From contig NC_132911.1 in NCBI RefSeq assembly GCF_047675955.1, positions 79,377,208 through 79,441,207 on the forward strand: a stretch of DNA of 64,000 nt, in the 5' to 3' direction. Position numbers and translations under genes: made by a program. This document shows, in pieces, positions 44,041 to 56,305 of this stretch (positions within the stretch are counted from its first letter, which is position 1; every line of letters starts with the position of its first letter). The notes beneath the pieces are model-generated. The model worked only from the letters and a program-made list of their open reading frames with translations, was not told the DNA's origin and made no database searches. The DNA is from Chlorocebus sabaeus (Eukaryota; Chordata; Mammalia; Primates; Cercopithecidae).

Positions 44041-45894
44041 GAGTTTTATAAGAAAATGCTTCTAGCAAGGAACAAACTATGTAGAAACACATGTATGTAT
44101 GTTAGCATTTTGGAGGGAATGCTTGCCATTCATATATAAAAATTAAGATAAAGGTTTTTAGTCTCTCCTTTCTTATTGTGCTCACATCATCCATTTTGTG
44201 TAAATAATACATTCATTAAATGTATTATTCCATCTCATCAAAAATCAAACAACTCAACTTCCAAATTAAGTATATCAACTCTCAAAGCAATGAAACATTG
44301 ATGTAAGTTTTTGGAGACTGACTTCCTAACAAATTAGTACCAGATTATCATAGTCTTTTTGTAAAAACAAAATGCAGTTCCTAAAACATATAATTTTTGA
44401 AACTTTTTATAAATTTAAGCATTATATTCCATATACCTCTTCCAACTGTCTTTATCTGGAGAGATTGTATTTATTTTTATTTAATCATATTGCTTTTAGG
44501 CAGATAGGAAGTGATTAATAATTAAAAGTTAATTTCCATAAAGTGTTGGTATCTTTAGTTACACACATGCCACAATGATAATCAATGTGGTGAGTAATGT
44601 TTAGGTACTGTGCTCCAGAGAACAATTCAATCAATTGCCCAAACTGGTGTTTCCTGTTATGCATGAACTTGGGGAACTATAATTTTCTGAATAATTCAAC
44701 TTAAAGTAAAGCAAAATGAAATATGTGAGTAATTAAAGAAAACGTTCTTCTGCTAATATTTATTCTGATAAATCATTTCAGTTCGATGTTTGATTTTGCA
44801 GACACATCCATAATATCATTGAATTAGTAAAATATAATAACTCTAAAAAAGCTCATAGAAGTGATTATTGCCTCTATATTTTCTAGTAAGATGTTAATTT
44901 TTTTAGATAACTGTAATGCACTGTGAATATAATTTCTTCTACAAGTTACTTTTGCTGCTTCTAAAATATTAGTGGTAGCAGTGTTTGCGTACTTTCTGTA
45001 TAAAGACTGATTTGATGTCATCTCTCAATCACAAAAAAAAAAGTCAAACCAAAACAGAAAGGTCTTCATTTAATCAACTAATACAATTATTACCAATTCT
45101 ATAGGATTAGATATTTAAATCAGAGCTAGCTGCAACAAGTTGTACGAGCTTTGCCATTTTATGAACATAATTTGACTAAGCAGTTATGAGATCTGTAAAG
45201 AACACTTCTTATCTGGGTGTAGCTGGGGACGTCTTTGTTCAGAAGTACACAGAATTGTATAAACCTGTACAGAGCCTCAAATATATCCAGTAAGGCTCAT
45301 TTTCTACATATGTGAGATCTTATTCTCTGTATAAGATCTTAACTGGGTAGTTAAATTTGACGTAATATTATATCATTAATGAAGAAATAAACAGAAAAGA
45401 AGAGAATGAATCTCAAATTCATTGAGTACCTACCAAGAATGAAAATAAAAACATTTGAAAGTGGTATGTGGCCTGAGATGTAACACAGTTTGAGAAGAAA
45501 TTTAGGGAATATTATAAGCGTTTGCTGATTTGTACACTTGAAATATTGTTTCAAAAAATCCCCTTTTTATTTCCCTGAATGCATGCTCCTCTGAAGAGAA
45601 TAACTTTCCCTGTGTTACTGGATTACTTAGTTTTCATTTCAAGTTTAAATGTGATGTTTTATCTTGTTTGGGCCATTTTTAAGCCTGATTTATTTTATTT
45701 TTAAATAGAACAGAAAGCATTGACTCAGAAATATTTCCTTAGAAAGGGGGACAATGATAGTCTTTCCAGGTTGGTAACCAAAATCTATTCCTAGTCTTCA
45801 AAAAATGGTAACATTAACATTCTATATAAAAGCCACATAGACTAAAGAATATTTTATTTATTTAATTTATTTTAATGAATTAATTTTTATTATT
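44041..45894. other. repeat-poor region, no recognised element
   Basis: About 1.85 kb of AT-rich DNA with no supportable repeat or exon. Confidence 0.4.
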
Positions 45895-46190
45895 TTATTA
45901 TTTTGTTTTGAGTCAGAGTCTCACTCCATTGCCCAGGCTGGAGTGCAGTGGCATGATCATAGCTCACTGCAGCCTCAACTGCCTAGATTCAAGCAATTCC
46001 CCCACTTCAGCCTCCTGAGTAGCTGGGATCTCAGACGTGTGCCACCAGGACTAAAAAAAATTAAAAAATATATTATTTGTAGAGACGAAGTCTCACTATA
46101 TTGCCCAGGCTGGTCTTGAACTCCTCGGCTAAATCAATCCTCCTGCCTTGGCTTCCCAGAGTGCTGAGATTAAGGTGTGAGCACCTGCTC
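45895..46190 (-). mobile_element. AluJ
   Basis: TTTTGTTTTGAGTCAGAGTC, 'gcatgatcatagctcactgc', an A-rich middle (ACTAAAAAAAATT), ends TGAGCACCTGCTC. Highly diverged. Confidence 0.9.
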
Positions 46191-46644
46191 TAAGAATATT
46201 TTAACTAGTTAATTTGTTTAAATATTTATCCAGTCTCTAATATATTTAGAACAGATCCATTGGCTAATTAATTGATTCAGTCATTTACCAAGCATCTGAA
46301 GTATTCAGAACAGATCCTGAGGCTCTTTATTATAGCTGTAGATAGTTCTTTAGTCCAGTTGTAAAGAGGACAGAGGACCCACATACATCAGTTTTAAAGA
46401 CGAGGAACCACACCTCTTACATACCACATAATTTAAGAGAAAGTGATCAGATGGAGATTTGTATTAATGTCCTGGCACCATGTTCCTTATTTGACATAAT
46501 CAGGTGGTTCCTTGACTTGTCAGGTGGCTTTATATGATCCTCTGTCTTGAACCTAAGATAGAAAGGAGATTGGTCACTGGCTATACACTTTATGCCTATT
46601 CCTCTATACGCCTCTGAGATAAATATTTTTAACACTGTTATTTA

Positions 46645-46740
46645 ACTAAACTGAACATGTCCAGGATGAGACAGCAAGTAACAGGGTATCAGAATTAAAA
46701 CTTGAGTCTATGTGACTCTAATGACATTCCCCTAGATCTT
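46645..46740 (+). mobile_element. possible MIR 3' part
   Basis: 'gacagcaagtaacagggtat', 'aattaaaacttgagtctatg', 'tgactctaatgac' resemble the MIR 3' half. Confidence 0.4.
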
Positions 46741-47137
46741 ACTAAGGATTATTTAAGTAGAGAGATAGTTTCTTAGAGAGATTGGAAATTCCTTGGGGCC
46801 TGATGTGTTGCATTGAATCTAATAGGTGGATCTTCTGTTGTTTGCTATAGAGAATACTTCTGAAAGGCATGTGGAATATCTGGGGCAGGGGTCGGGGCAA
46901 TGGGTGTGGTGGCTGCTCAGGTCTAGCTCTACATAAAGATATTTTTCTCATAAGAGCATTGCCATAGAGTAAGGCATTTACTGGAGACAGGGATGCAGGA
47001 GTGTATGTGAATTACATATAACATTGTGTGTGCATGTGTGTGTGTATGTTTATATTGCTAGGAGTGAGATGACGGTCTTTTGCAGTAGAGAACAAAAAAG
47101 AAAGATACCAATTTTGAGGAAAATGTAATGAGTTATT
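46741..47137. other. no recognised element
   Basis: GT-rich patch at about 47026-47050; nothing else. Confidence 0.35.
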
Positions 47138-47140
47138 CTG

Positions 47141-47184
47141 ATATATATATATACACACACACACATATATATATATATTTTTTT

Positions 47185-47216
<32 letters not shown>
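47141..47216. repeat. compound (TA)/(CA)...(TG)/(TA) repeat forming an inverted repeat
   Basis: (AT)n(AC)n at 47141-47165 is followed, after an AT/T spacer, by (TG)n(TA)n at 47185-47216. The arms are complementary over at least 23 bases, so the tract can fold into a hairpin or cruciform. Confidence 0.9.
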
Positions 47217-47218
<2 letters not shown>

Positions 47219-47225
<7 letters not shown>

Positions 47226-47346
47226 TTTGTAGAGGCAGAGTGTCATTATATTTCCCAGGCTGGTCTCAAACTCCTAGGTCCAAGAGACCCTTTCACTTCA
47301 GCCTTCCACAGTGCTTAGATTACAGAGTGAGCCACCAAGTCAAGCC
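47219..47346 (-). mobile_element. single left-arm Alu monomer (FLAM-like)
   Basis: 'tttcccaggctggtctcaaa', 'ctcctaggtccaagagaccc', ends GAGCCACCAAGTCAAGCC; one arm only. Confidence 0.8.
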
Positions 47347-48142
47347 TCAGTTATATCTTAAGACTAGCCTGCTCACTGGTAGACGGTTAGGTTTAGATAT
47401 GCACATTTAGGGGGTAAGGATAAAAGTAGCTGCTCCTATTGTACATACAATCACTGAATGAATGTATATAGAGATAAAGAAATAGATACAAGAGGGTTAA
47501 ATACCCAGTCGGGAGGAAAATATAAAACCCACTAAGGAGATGAGAAAGGAAAAAAATCAGTAGAAAGAAGACTTGTTAGTTTATATTTAATGGTCTAACC
47601 TTTTTTTTACTTCTAAGAAAGAATAGTTGTCAAAATGAAGGAAACTCTAAAGCTAAAGACACATTCAGACTGATTTTCAAAGCTTCATTTTCCCAAATGG
47701 TACTGGGGTCAAATTTTCATAGTATCTACTCAGACAACAACAGTAACAAATAAACAAAAAGCTGTTTTGTCTCTGAGCATTAAAAAAACGTAAAAGTGTT
47801 CCTACTATCCTCTAAGTTTCTTGAAGACAGAAATTGTATCTCCTTAATGTCTTTGTTTCCTAAATGTCTGGTACATGTGGTGAATTGATTTTACATCTTC
47901 ATGGAAAGAAGCAATAACCTCCACTTACAGGTTGGCATTTAGGGGCATAGTTCAGGTTGCATCAGCATTATAACTGGGTCAAAGTTAAGAACACAGTTTT
48001 CATCTCATGTGTGTTTTTAAATCAAAAGTGAAAACTAAAGGGAATAATGACAATCTTTTTCTATTTTATTTTTCTAATGACTTTTATATTTTAACTGCTA
48101 TTTAATGGATATGATATTATTGAAAACATTCTGATTATCCTT
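47347..48142. other. mostly unassigned; possible L2 3' trace at 47810-47890
   Basis: 'ttcttgaagacagaaattgt' and 'taaatgtctggtacatgtgg' resemble the L2 3' end; the rest shows nothing. Confidence 0.35.
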
Positions 48143-48152
48143 AATAATGTAC

Positions 48153-48457
48153 TTTTTTTTTTTTTTTTTTTTTTTGAGATGGATCCTTGCTCTGTCACCC
48201 AGGCTGGAGGGCAGGGGCGCTATCTCGGCTCACTGAAAGCTCCGCCCCCCGGATTCACGCCATTCTCCTACCTCAGCCTCCCGAGTAGCCGGGACTACAG
48301 ACGCCCGTCACCGCGCCCGGCTAATTTTTTTGTGTTTTTAGTAGAGACGGGGTTTCACCGTGTTAGCGAGGATGGTCTCCATCTCCTGAATTCGTGATCC
48401 GCCCTCCTCGGCCTCCCAAAGTGCTGGGATTACAGGCTTGAGCCACCGTGCCCGGCC
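48153..48457 (-). mobile_element. AluY (Old World monkey-like) with target-site duplication
   Basis: T run of about 23, full antisense AluY. Sense strand reads GGCTCAAGCCTGTAATCCC, shared with the AluYRa-like copy at 10603-10902. Target-site duplication AATAATGTAC at 48143-48152 and 48458-48467. Confidence 0.94.
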
Positions 48458-48621
48458 AATAATGTACATTTTTAAAGGTCAGTAGTGATCTTTATCTCAG
48501 GCAATAAAGATTATGGAACAAACTATTGTAATTATATTCAAAATAGAATATGAAATATTAGGCCTTTCACAATTTTTCCCACTATTTTTTATTTGCTTAC
48601 AGTGACTACATTCATTCAATA

Positions 48622-48729
48622 AAAATCAAGGTGTTAACAGGGATGCATTCCTCTGAAGAAGCCAGAAAAATCATTTTCCTTCCCTTTGTTAGCTTCCAGG
48701 GTCTTCCTCCATTCTTTGGCTCCATTCTT
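48622..48729 (-). mobile_element. LTR fragment (MLT1-type), sister of 50873-50980
   Basis: 108 bp aligning without gaps to part of the LTR at 50757-51160, with 11 mismatches by eye. No other part of the LTR is recognised around it. Confidence 0.7.
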
Positions 48730-48790
48730 AATAGTCTACCTAGCTATTTCACCCTTCAGGCAGAGTGGGATCATATAAAGGAAGGTAATT

Positions 48791-50599
48791 CCTATTCCCT
48801 AGTAGAAAGGAACTCTCTACTAGCTAGGTAAATATCACTTATATGAAATTTAATAGAATGTTAGTTAAATAATAACACCAAATGTATCTCAGCAGTAGAT
48901 GACTGCATTCTTAGTGGGCATAATATTCATAAAATGTCCTGAGTTCTTAGGAAGGAAAATCACTGTGGCCTATCAAAATTATGAAGCCTAATGTACATGC
49001 AGAATTTTAAACTTGTGCCTAAATTCTTCTCATTATGTAGCAAAAACTCTGATTTCTCTGTGCTATACAAATAAGCTATATAAAATGTGATCAGGAAATC
49101 AATAGGAGAATGTAAAAAATAGTTGATTTGTTGAGTGATAGGATTCTGGATCATAAAAGGTTTATTCTAGTCTTGATATTATAAGTCTGGATTTCATACT
49201 TGGCTTGTGTAGTAGTGTTTATAAATGACCTGTATACTTTGACTTCATTTAGAAAAGATAAGTGAACTCTGCTATATCCTCATGTGAAACCCAGGAACTA
49301 ATTTGTATATGTGTTCATTCTAGAAGTGTTCATTCATTTATGCATTTAGTCATATACACATTTATCCTTACTTATCCATTGATGTGGTTCAGACCCAGAT
49401 GGTCTGGTGGCAGCACGGACAGGCACTTGTCTTCAGAATGCTAGCCACCTAGAAAAGCCCTCCAGGACTGTACTCAGAGTCCAAAAGAGTTGTTTTTCAA
49501 GTTACATAGTTTGTCTTAAAGTAATTCACATACTAATGAAAAATCATGCACCATGGAATAGAGGGAATTACGTAGTAAATCCTTTTTCCTTAGTTATATT
49601 TTATATATTTTAGAGTGATCATAGTTTTCCGTGAGAATTTGCCTGGTTGTGAGACCTTGTAGATACTAATTAACTCATGCTGTGTGATGATCCTGTAGAA
49701 AGAAAGCTTAAATCAATACGTACGTTCTGAAGAAAAAAAATATATATATATATTTGTACAGTACACAAAGAGAAAAAAACAAACGCAAAAAGAGTTCCTG
49801 AAAATCACTAGTAACTAAGTGGTTTGAAAGAATTAATAGAGTTTCCTACAGGCCTAATTAATAAAGACATTACCTATTCCTATATTGAAAAGATGGACAT
49901 GGTTTCTAGTTCTGTTTCAGGTTGATTTATGTGGGGAGAGTATGATGACATTTATGTGCTAAATACTTAGTACTTTTAATTCAATTTACCATTTAATCTA
50001 TAAATGCAAACCATGTTAAAGGATGGTTGACAAAAATAAACTTGAAAGCCAGCATTAACCTCCCAAACCAGCTGAAGGTGCTCAAAAGACAATAAGAGTA
50101 AAATTTCATTATACAGACTTCAAGTGGGTTTTTAAAAAATCTATAGACTTTCCAACTAAAATGATGAATGCTGTTCTGATTCTAATTGACAAGTGTTATA
50201 TATAAAAGAGTTCTTGCCTTCATTCTTATCAAAACTGTGGGGATTTCCAATGATAGGACAATATTGTGTGGGTGGAAACTTCTCAGAAGAATAGAGAACT
50301 TATCAGTATTTACTTAGGTTCTATTACATTCAGAGCCATAAAAGAAACTACACTCATAAATTTATAGACAGTCAAGGATATTGCCTCTTCCCCAAAGAGG
50401 CTAGATATTAAAGGAGTGGAGTGAATGAGCTCAAATCATGAAGTGGTTTCAATATTGGAAGAGTTTTCCCCCTTCATATTTCAACTTGTAACTAATATGA
50501 AGAATTGCTGGCTAGCTAACTTTGAGGGTTTGGCAGAAGAAAACAGTCTTCACCACTTTTTCTTACAAATGTTATTTTTCTTCGATAATTAGTACTTAA
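48791..50599. other. repeat-poor region, no recognised element
   Basis: About 1.8 kb; a short (TA)n run lies at about 49739-49756. Nothing else supportable. Confidence 0.4.
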
Positions 50600-50750
50600 T
50601 GATAATATCCACCCTTTAATGAGTTACTGTAGGTTAATGATTACCACACTTGTTCAAATATATTTAGGATTTCAACTTTGCAGATAAAGAGAGGTTTATA
50701 CAGGTTAAGAATCTTGCCCAAAATCACACAAAAGGAGCAAGACGTAAGCC
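50600..50750 (+). mobile_element. MIR
   Basis: 'actttgcagataaagagagg', 'caggttaagaatcttgccca', 'aaatcacacaaaaggagc'. Confidence 0.7.
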
Positions 50751-50756
50751 TGTTTT

Positions 50757-51160
50757 TTTCTTAGCTTCCTATTTCTGCTGTCACAAATTACCACAAACTG
50801 AGTGTTGTGAACAACACAAATCTATTATTTTACAGCTCGAGGTCAGAAGTCCAAAATGGGTTTTACTGGGCTAAAATCAAGGTGTCAACAGAGGTGCATT
50901 CCTCTGAAGAAGCCAAGAAAATCTTTTTCCATCCCTTTTTCAGCTTCCAGGGTCTTCCTCCAATCTTTGGCTCCATTCCTTGGCCCCTTCCGCCATCTTC
51001 CTTCTTCAAAGCCCACAATTTCATTACCCAACCTCAGCTTCTGCTATTACATCTCCTTTTCTGACTCTTCCTCCTCTCTTTTTTATCCTTTAAGGATCCT
51101 TGCGATTATATCAGGCCCACTTAGATAATCCAGGACAATCTCCTCTATTTCAAGTCAAAG
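50757..51160 (-). mobile_element. MLT1-type LTR (MaLR), possibly MLT1D
   Basis: 'ttcctatttctgctgtcaca', 'aattaccacaaactgagtg', 'gaggtcagaagtccaaaatg', 'actgggctaaaatcaaggtg', 'cttggccccttccgccatc', 'agataatccaggacaatctc'. Solo LTR in antisense. Confidence 0.85.
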
Positions 51161-51439
51161 GAATGATTCACGTCCAGAGCAGGATGACATGAAATATAAT
51201 CACGCTACTCAGATCAGTAACCATTTAGAACTTTTACATTGTTTATTTTTGGAATTTTCAATTTAATATTTTTAGACTACAGTTGACTGGTGGTTAACTG
51301 CAACTGTAGAAAATGAAACCTTGGATAAGGGAAGACTGTTGTATTTAATATTAATATGTCAATACAATATAGTAGAGAAAAAATATAATCACAGAGATTA
51401 ATGATTAAGATTAATGATTACTACAATATTTACAGGAGT

Positions 51440-51630
51440 GTAATGTAATAGAAATAGCTTTGAATCTGGAAAAATTCTGGGTCCATCATTTACTAACTGT
51501 ATAACCTCAGATAAATATCTTAGTGTCGTCTCTTTAGAGTTGATGTGGTGAGTTACAAGGAATGTTGTTCCTCAGAATGAATGGAAACATTTAAATACTT
51601 AGCTGGTAGGCATTCTACAAATGCTTGGTC
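51440..51630 (-). mobile_element. MIR
   Basis: 'agctttgaatctggaaaaat', 'catcatttactaactgtata', 'acctcagataaatatctt', 'agctggtaggcattctac'. Confidence 0.7.
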
Positions 51631-52555
51631 CTTCTTCATTTTCAGAAAATAACAAAGATAGAGAAGGCAGACAAAATAATATAGTACAAGTTGTATTTAG
51701 ATGTTATAAGTAATGTCCAATAATAATTAAATTTACAAAAACTATTTTCTAAATATACTAAACATTTTGTGGGCCTTATTTTTATTTTACAAATAATATT
51801 CTGCGGCTCAGTGTGCTCTTTTTGTTACTCCTCTGATATTCAATGTCTGCTTTTTATTTTTTTCTATAATGCCTCTTTAGGAATCTGAATTAATTCATTA
51901 GCTTGATGATGGCTTTTTTAAATTCCATTTTAGGAACTTCATTTTTTAGCATGTAATTTTCTGTATTGTTGTTTGCTGTTATAGGTGCACAACTAGTACT
52001 TTTATGACAAATAAATCCTGCATCAGCCTTTTAAAAATCATTTACAAAATAAATCCCAACCTCACATTATAGGAAAGTTACGATATAAAGTATCACCTCT
52101 GCCTCCTCATTCCCTCACTTTGATCCCATTCTCAGAGGGAACTCCTAACTGCTGGGTTTTAATTCTTTTTCTTTAGAATGTTACTTTATAATTCTTGATC
52201 ACATTCTTGGCAACTTTTTAAACAATTGTTGACTCCTGATATGAAAGTCTAGGATCTGACCAATCTAACTACACCATCTTTCCTTGCCCCTCCTTTCAAT
52301 ATTTGACATTTATACTTTAAATTTTGTTCTTCTATTGTTTACTTTTACAATTGAAAATAATATGGGTAAACATTCATTTATTTTTTTTCAACAGAGTCTA
52401 TACTCCTACTTTCCAGGGAAGATATTAATGCTCCTTCTTGTTTCCTCAACTTTTCATTTCTTCGGCAGCTTAACTTTGGTCAGGTGTCAAGTTTGTTTAT
52501 ATTTACAGTTTTCCTATAACCACCTCCAGCTATTCTTTTTATGAATACATTGACT
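51631..52555. other. no recognised element
   Basis: AT-rich, open frames without support. Confidence 0.35.
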
Positions 52556-52846
52556 TCTGTTGTTGTTGTTGTTGAGATGGAATTTTGCTCTTGTTGCCCA
52601 GGCTGGAGTGCAATGGCATGATCTCGGCTCACCACAAACTCCACCTCCCAGGTTCCAGTGATTCTCCTGCCTCAAGTAGCTGAGATTACAGGCTTGAACA
52701 ACCATGCCCGGCTAATTTTGTATTTTTAGTAGAGATGAGGTTTCTCCATGTTGGTCAGGCTGATCTTGAACTCCCAACTTCAGGTGATCAGCCTGCCTCA
52801 GTCTCTGAAAGTGCTGGGATTACAGGCGTGAGTCACCGTGCCTGGA
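52556..52846 (-). mobile_element. Alu (AluS-like), (TTG)n tail
   Basis: TGTTGTTGTTGTTGAGATGG tail/start, antisense Alu with a short deletion before AGTAGCTGAG. Imperfect flanking ACATTGACTT / ACATGTTGACTT. Confidence 0.93.
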
Positions 52847-53260
52847 CATGTTGACTTTAAAGTTGGAAATGTATGAACAACGTTGCAAAACCACAAATAT
52901 TATTCGATGCTGAGTCACATAGTGTACTATGTTCTTTGAAGTAGTTTCACTCTCAGGAAACCTAGGGCATTCATGGGAACAAGCTCACCATGTGAAAATG
53001 GATTCTCTCTCTTTCTTTTTTTTTTTTAACTCAATTGCTTGAAATCATTTCAGATTTACGTTTTCTTTAGATTTATATTTACTTACTATAATACCATTCC
53101 AAATTTACTCGCATTTGCTTTTTTTGATTTTGAAAGTTTCATGCAGATTTGTTTTTATCCTGAAATGTCAAATTGTCTTTCATTTTGTTTCCTGCACTAA
53201 ATTTGCCTTTATCTTATCTTCAGTTTTTTACCCCCTCAAAGTTTTATATTGTCTCAGAAT

Positions 53261-53325
53261 TTTTCCCTTTGGAAATGTCCTTCATGGAGCTCTCTATATT
53301 GTTCCTTCTTCATTCAGAATGTGTG
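53261..53325. repeat. 65-bp direct repeat, copy 1
   Basis: TTTTCCCTTTGGAAATGTCC ... CAGAATGTGTG; identical to 53997-54061 except T at 53268 versus C at 54004. Confidence 0.97.
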
Positions 53326-53996
53326 ACCTCTTTAATCTTGCTGTGCAGCTGTCATTCTCCAAATCCCCTCAATTTATTTTTTTGGATGAGAGTCTTATTT
53401 TATTTGACTCAATGTAATTTTGCCTATGTATTATTGTTTTAACTTTTATGGAGTCTATCGGATTGTATATTAGTAATGTGAGATATTACAGATTGATTTA
53501 TCTTATACCCATGACTGCTTTCTAATTCCTCTCATTTAGATCATGGGACATGTGGCTGCCCTTATTTCTGAAATAGTGTACAGGAAAACACCAGGAAACA
53601 AACATTCCAGAATCATGACTGCTAGGTTCAAAAGGCTTCATCCAAGTATGGAAAGAGAATTCACTAATGAAGTCCAAATAGGAAGAATAAGAGAACATGT
53701 TGGGAGAGGAAAATGAATGAGGCATGATGTAAAGGTGGTAAACCTCGTTTTCTAATCCTTGACTGGATTGGGTTAGAATAGAGGCACAACAGTGTCTGCC
53801 TACATTTCCTAAGGCATCCTTGAATAGAGGGAGTAGTCATCTTGTTTATCCTAACTGGAACTCCTGTTTTTGCTTGACTTCCTAAGATGTCAGTAACGGG
53901 TGATGTGGTGTTATGAAAACTTACAGATAGACTCATATAGGATTCTACAGATCCTATAGCTAACCCATGTAGCCTCATAGAGACTCTTTGCAAAAA

Positions 53997-54061
53997 TTTT
54001 CCCCTTGGAAATGTCCTTCATGGAGCTCTCTATATTGTTCCTTCTTCATTCAGAATGTGTG
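53997..54061. repeat. 65-bp direct repeat, copy 2
   Basis: Second copy in the same orientation, offset 736 bp. Flanking sequence differs on both sides. Confidence 0.97.
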
Positions 54062-55286
54062 TTAAAGTTTAAGATAATATACATAGCTAGAATAATATAT
54101 CATGCTCATGAATTAGATGATTTCATAAATCATGGTTGTCAACTCTTTGCAATTTCATCAATAAAGTTACAGTGTTTCCAGTGAAAAGCCAAGCATGATT
54201 TTTCGTGAATATTAATAAGCTCATGCTAAACATCTATATGCCAATCAAAGTCATAAGAAAGTCAAGAAAATCTTGAAGGTAATATTTTATCTGCTTTTAT
54301 GCATGTACGGCACATTTTATAGGTTTAAAAAATTAAACAAATGAGTAGAACCAATTATACAACCAGAAAGAAGTTTCAGAGACTAAATATACAATAAGCA
54401 AAACAGAAAATGCATTAAAAGCCTAAAAAGTAAGCAAAGGAAATATGTATTATGCCAAAAAGAAAATGTAGAAAGACAACACAAGTATGAAATAAAAAAG
54501 AGGAGAAAAAGAAAACTAATTTAGGAAGTACAACTAGTAGAAATAAGAACAAAAATGTGAAAGCAAAGAAATGGGAAAGAAGAACTGATCAGGGGGGAGA
54601 AAAGAAAAACTAGAAAATATTCTCAAAGTTTACCAGGACATGTTTCAAAAATTGAACTTTCTTTACTTATTCTGCATCTAAGCCTTCCTGGAATCCTCCT
54701 TCTATTGGAAATGAAGGAAGCAGCCTGTGATAATAGATTCTTCACTTTGTTCCTTCCTAGTCACGGGGTATGTGTGTGTGTTTGTGTGTATCTGATGAAA
54801 TAATATATACAGAGTAAATATGTATGAAAATTAGGAAAGGCCAGTATTTATTTATTAGCTTCTTTTATCTTTATTATTAATTTTTAATATCTGTACTTTA
54901 GTCAGTTTAAGGAAATATCAAGTAGGGGCTCATTATACTCTAAAGTGCAAATATGTTTCTGAGACTGTAAACACCACATTGTCTAACTTCATAATTCTAG
55001 AATTCTGTTCCTTTATACTCATACCAAAATTTTCTTTTTTCAAGGATTATTTTGTTAATACATTCTCCTTTCTTTCCTCACAGCTGTCAACAAGCAATGA
55101 CTGCCTCTTTATCTTCCAACTTTTTTCTTTTCTCAAATTACCAATGTCTTCCTTACAGTCAAGTTTATATTTATAGATTTTATTTTATTTATCCAATTTG
55201 TTTTATTAGACTGTGCTGCTGAATTTTACCTTCTATGGCATTTTTTCAGTGAAAATCCATTTTCTTGATTTTGCTTGACTTGTTGA

Positions 55287-55479
55287 CCTTTCTTTTCCCC
55301 TCCCTCCCTCCTTCCTTCCTTCCTTCCTTCCTTCCTTCCTTCCTTCCTTCCTTCCTTCCTTCCTCCCTCCCTTCCCTCCCTCCCTCCCTCCCTCCCTCCC
55401 TCCCTTCCTTCCTTCCTTCCTTCCTTCCTTCCTTCCTTCCTTCCTTCCTTCCTTCCCTTCCCTCCCTCCCTCCCTCCCT

Positions 55480-55523
<44 letters not shown>
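55287..55523. repeat. 237-nt uninterrupted pyrimidine tract, (CCTT)n/(CCCT)n/(CT)n
   Basis: Not one purine in 237 bases: blocks of CCTT, CCCT, CCTT again, CCCT and CT. It continues, with scattered G, as CTTT/CTGT units to about 55610. It lies at the tail of an antisense AluJ, so it probably grew from the Alu A tail. Confidence 0.97.
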
Positions 55524-55625
55524 GTCTTTCTGTCTTTCTTTCCGTCTTTCTTTCTTTCCGTCTTTCTGTCTTTCTCTCTCTCTCTTTTTCTCTCTCTTTC
55601 TTTCTCTCTCTCCCCACCCCCTTCT

Positions 55626-55909
55626 TTTTTCTTTTTTCAGACAGGACCTCACTCTGTCACCCAGGCTGGGTATGATTTCAGCTCACTGCGGCCTTGACTT
55701 CCAGGCTCAAGAGATCCTCCTGCCTCAGCCTTCCAAGTAGCTGGGACTACAGGTGCCTGCCACCATGCCTGGCTAATTTTTGTGTTTTCTGTAGAGATGG
55801 GGGTTTTGCCATGTGGCCCATGCTGGTCTTGAATTCCTGGGCTCAAGCAATCTGCATATCTCAGATTCCTAAACTGCTGGGACTACAGGTGGAGCCACTG
55901 CACCTGGCC
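55626..55909 (-). mobile_element. AluJ whose tail became the pyrimidine tract
   Basis: TTTTTTCAGACAGGACCTCA, 'ggccttgacttccaggctca', 'gctgggactacaggtgcctg', ends GAGCCACTGCACCTGGCC. Confidence 0.93.
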
Positions 55910-56139
55910 CGACCATTCATTCTTTATCTTCTATGTTGTTGTTGTTGTTTAATTTGAGGAGTATACTTTTTTCTTTTATTTTTTCATTAAATAGTTCCTT
56001 AGAATGTTTTTAGCCTTACATAATCTTCCTGTACATTCTCATTTGTTTTCTCGATGTAAGATGATTTCTAGGTTTCTGATTTTCCCTATGACCAGCTCAC
56101 ATATGTCCTTGAGACAGTTTTTCTACTAAAGCATTTATT

Positions 56140-56190
56140 TATTTATTTATTCAAGAAATGAGTGCTCATTATGTGCTAAACATTTTAGCA
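56140..56190 (-). mobile_element. possible L2 trace
   Basis: 'tttattcaagaaatgagtgc' and 'attatgtgctaaacatttta' resemble antisense L2/MIR. Weak. Confidence 0.3.
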
Positions 56191-56305
56191 ACACATTCTT
56201 TCTTCTACTGTCCTTAACCTGCACTCCATTTTATTGGAATGGCCACATTCCTATTATCATTCAGTACTCACTGGTTCACATTGGACATTTTTTATTAGCA
56301 AACAG

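Larger units (their letters stand above)
52847..55286. other. long region without recognised mobile elements
   Basis: About 2.4 kb. Holds the dispersed 65-bp repeat listed separately, a purine-rich stretch at about 54380-54620 and a GT patch at about 54768-54791. No exon can be supported. Confidence 0.4.

Noticed and set aside
55233..55675. Open frames of 123-139 codons (Lys/Glu/Arg-rich on minus, Ser/Leu/Pro-rich on plus)
   Set aside because: They are translations of the CCTT/CCCT simple repeat and carry no biological information.
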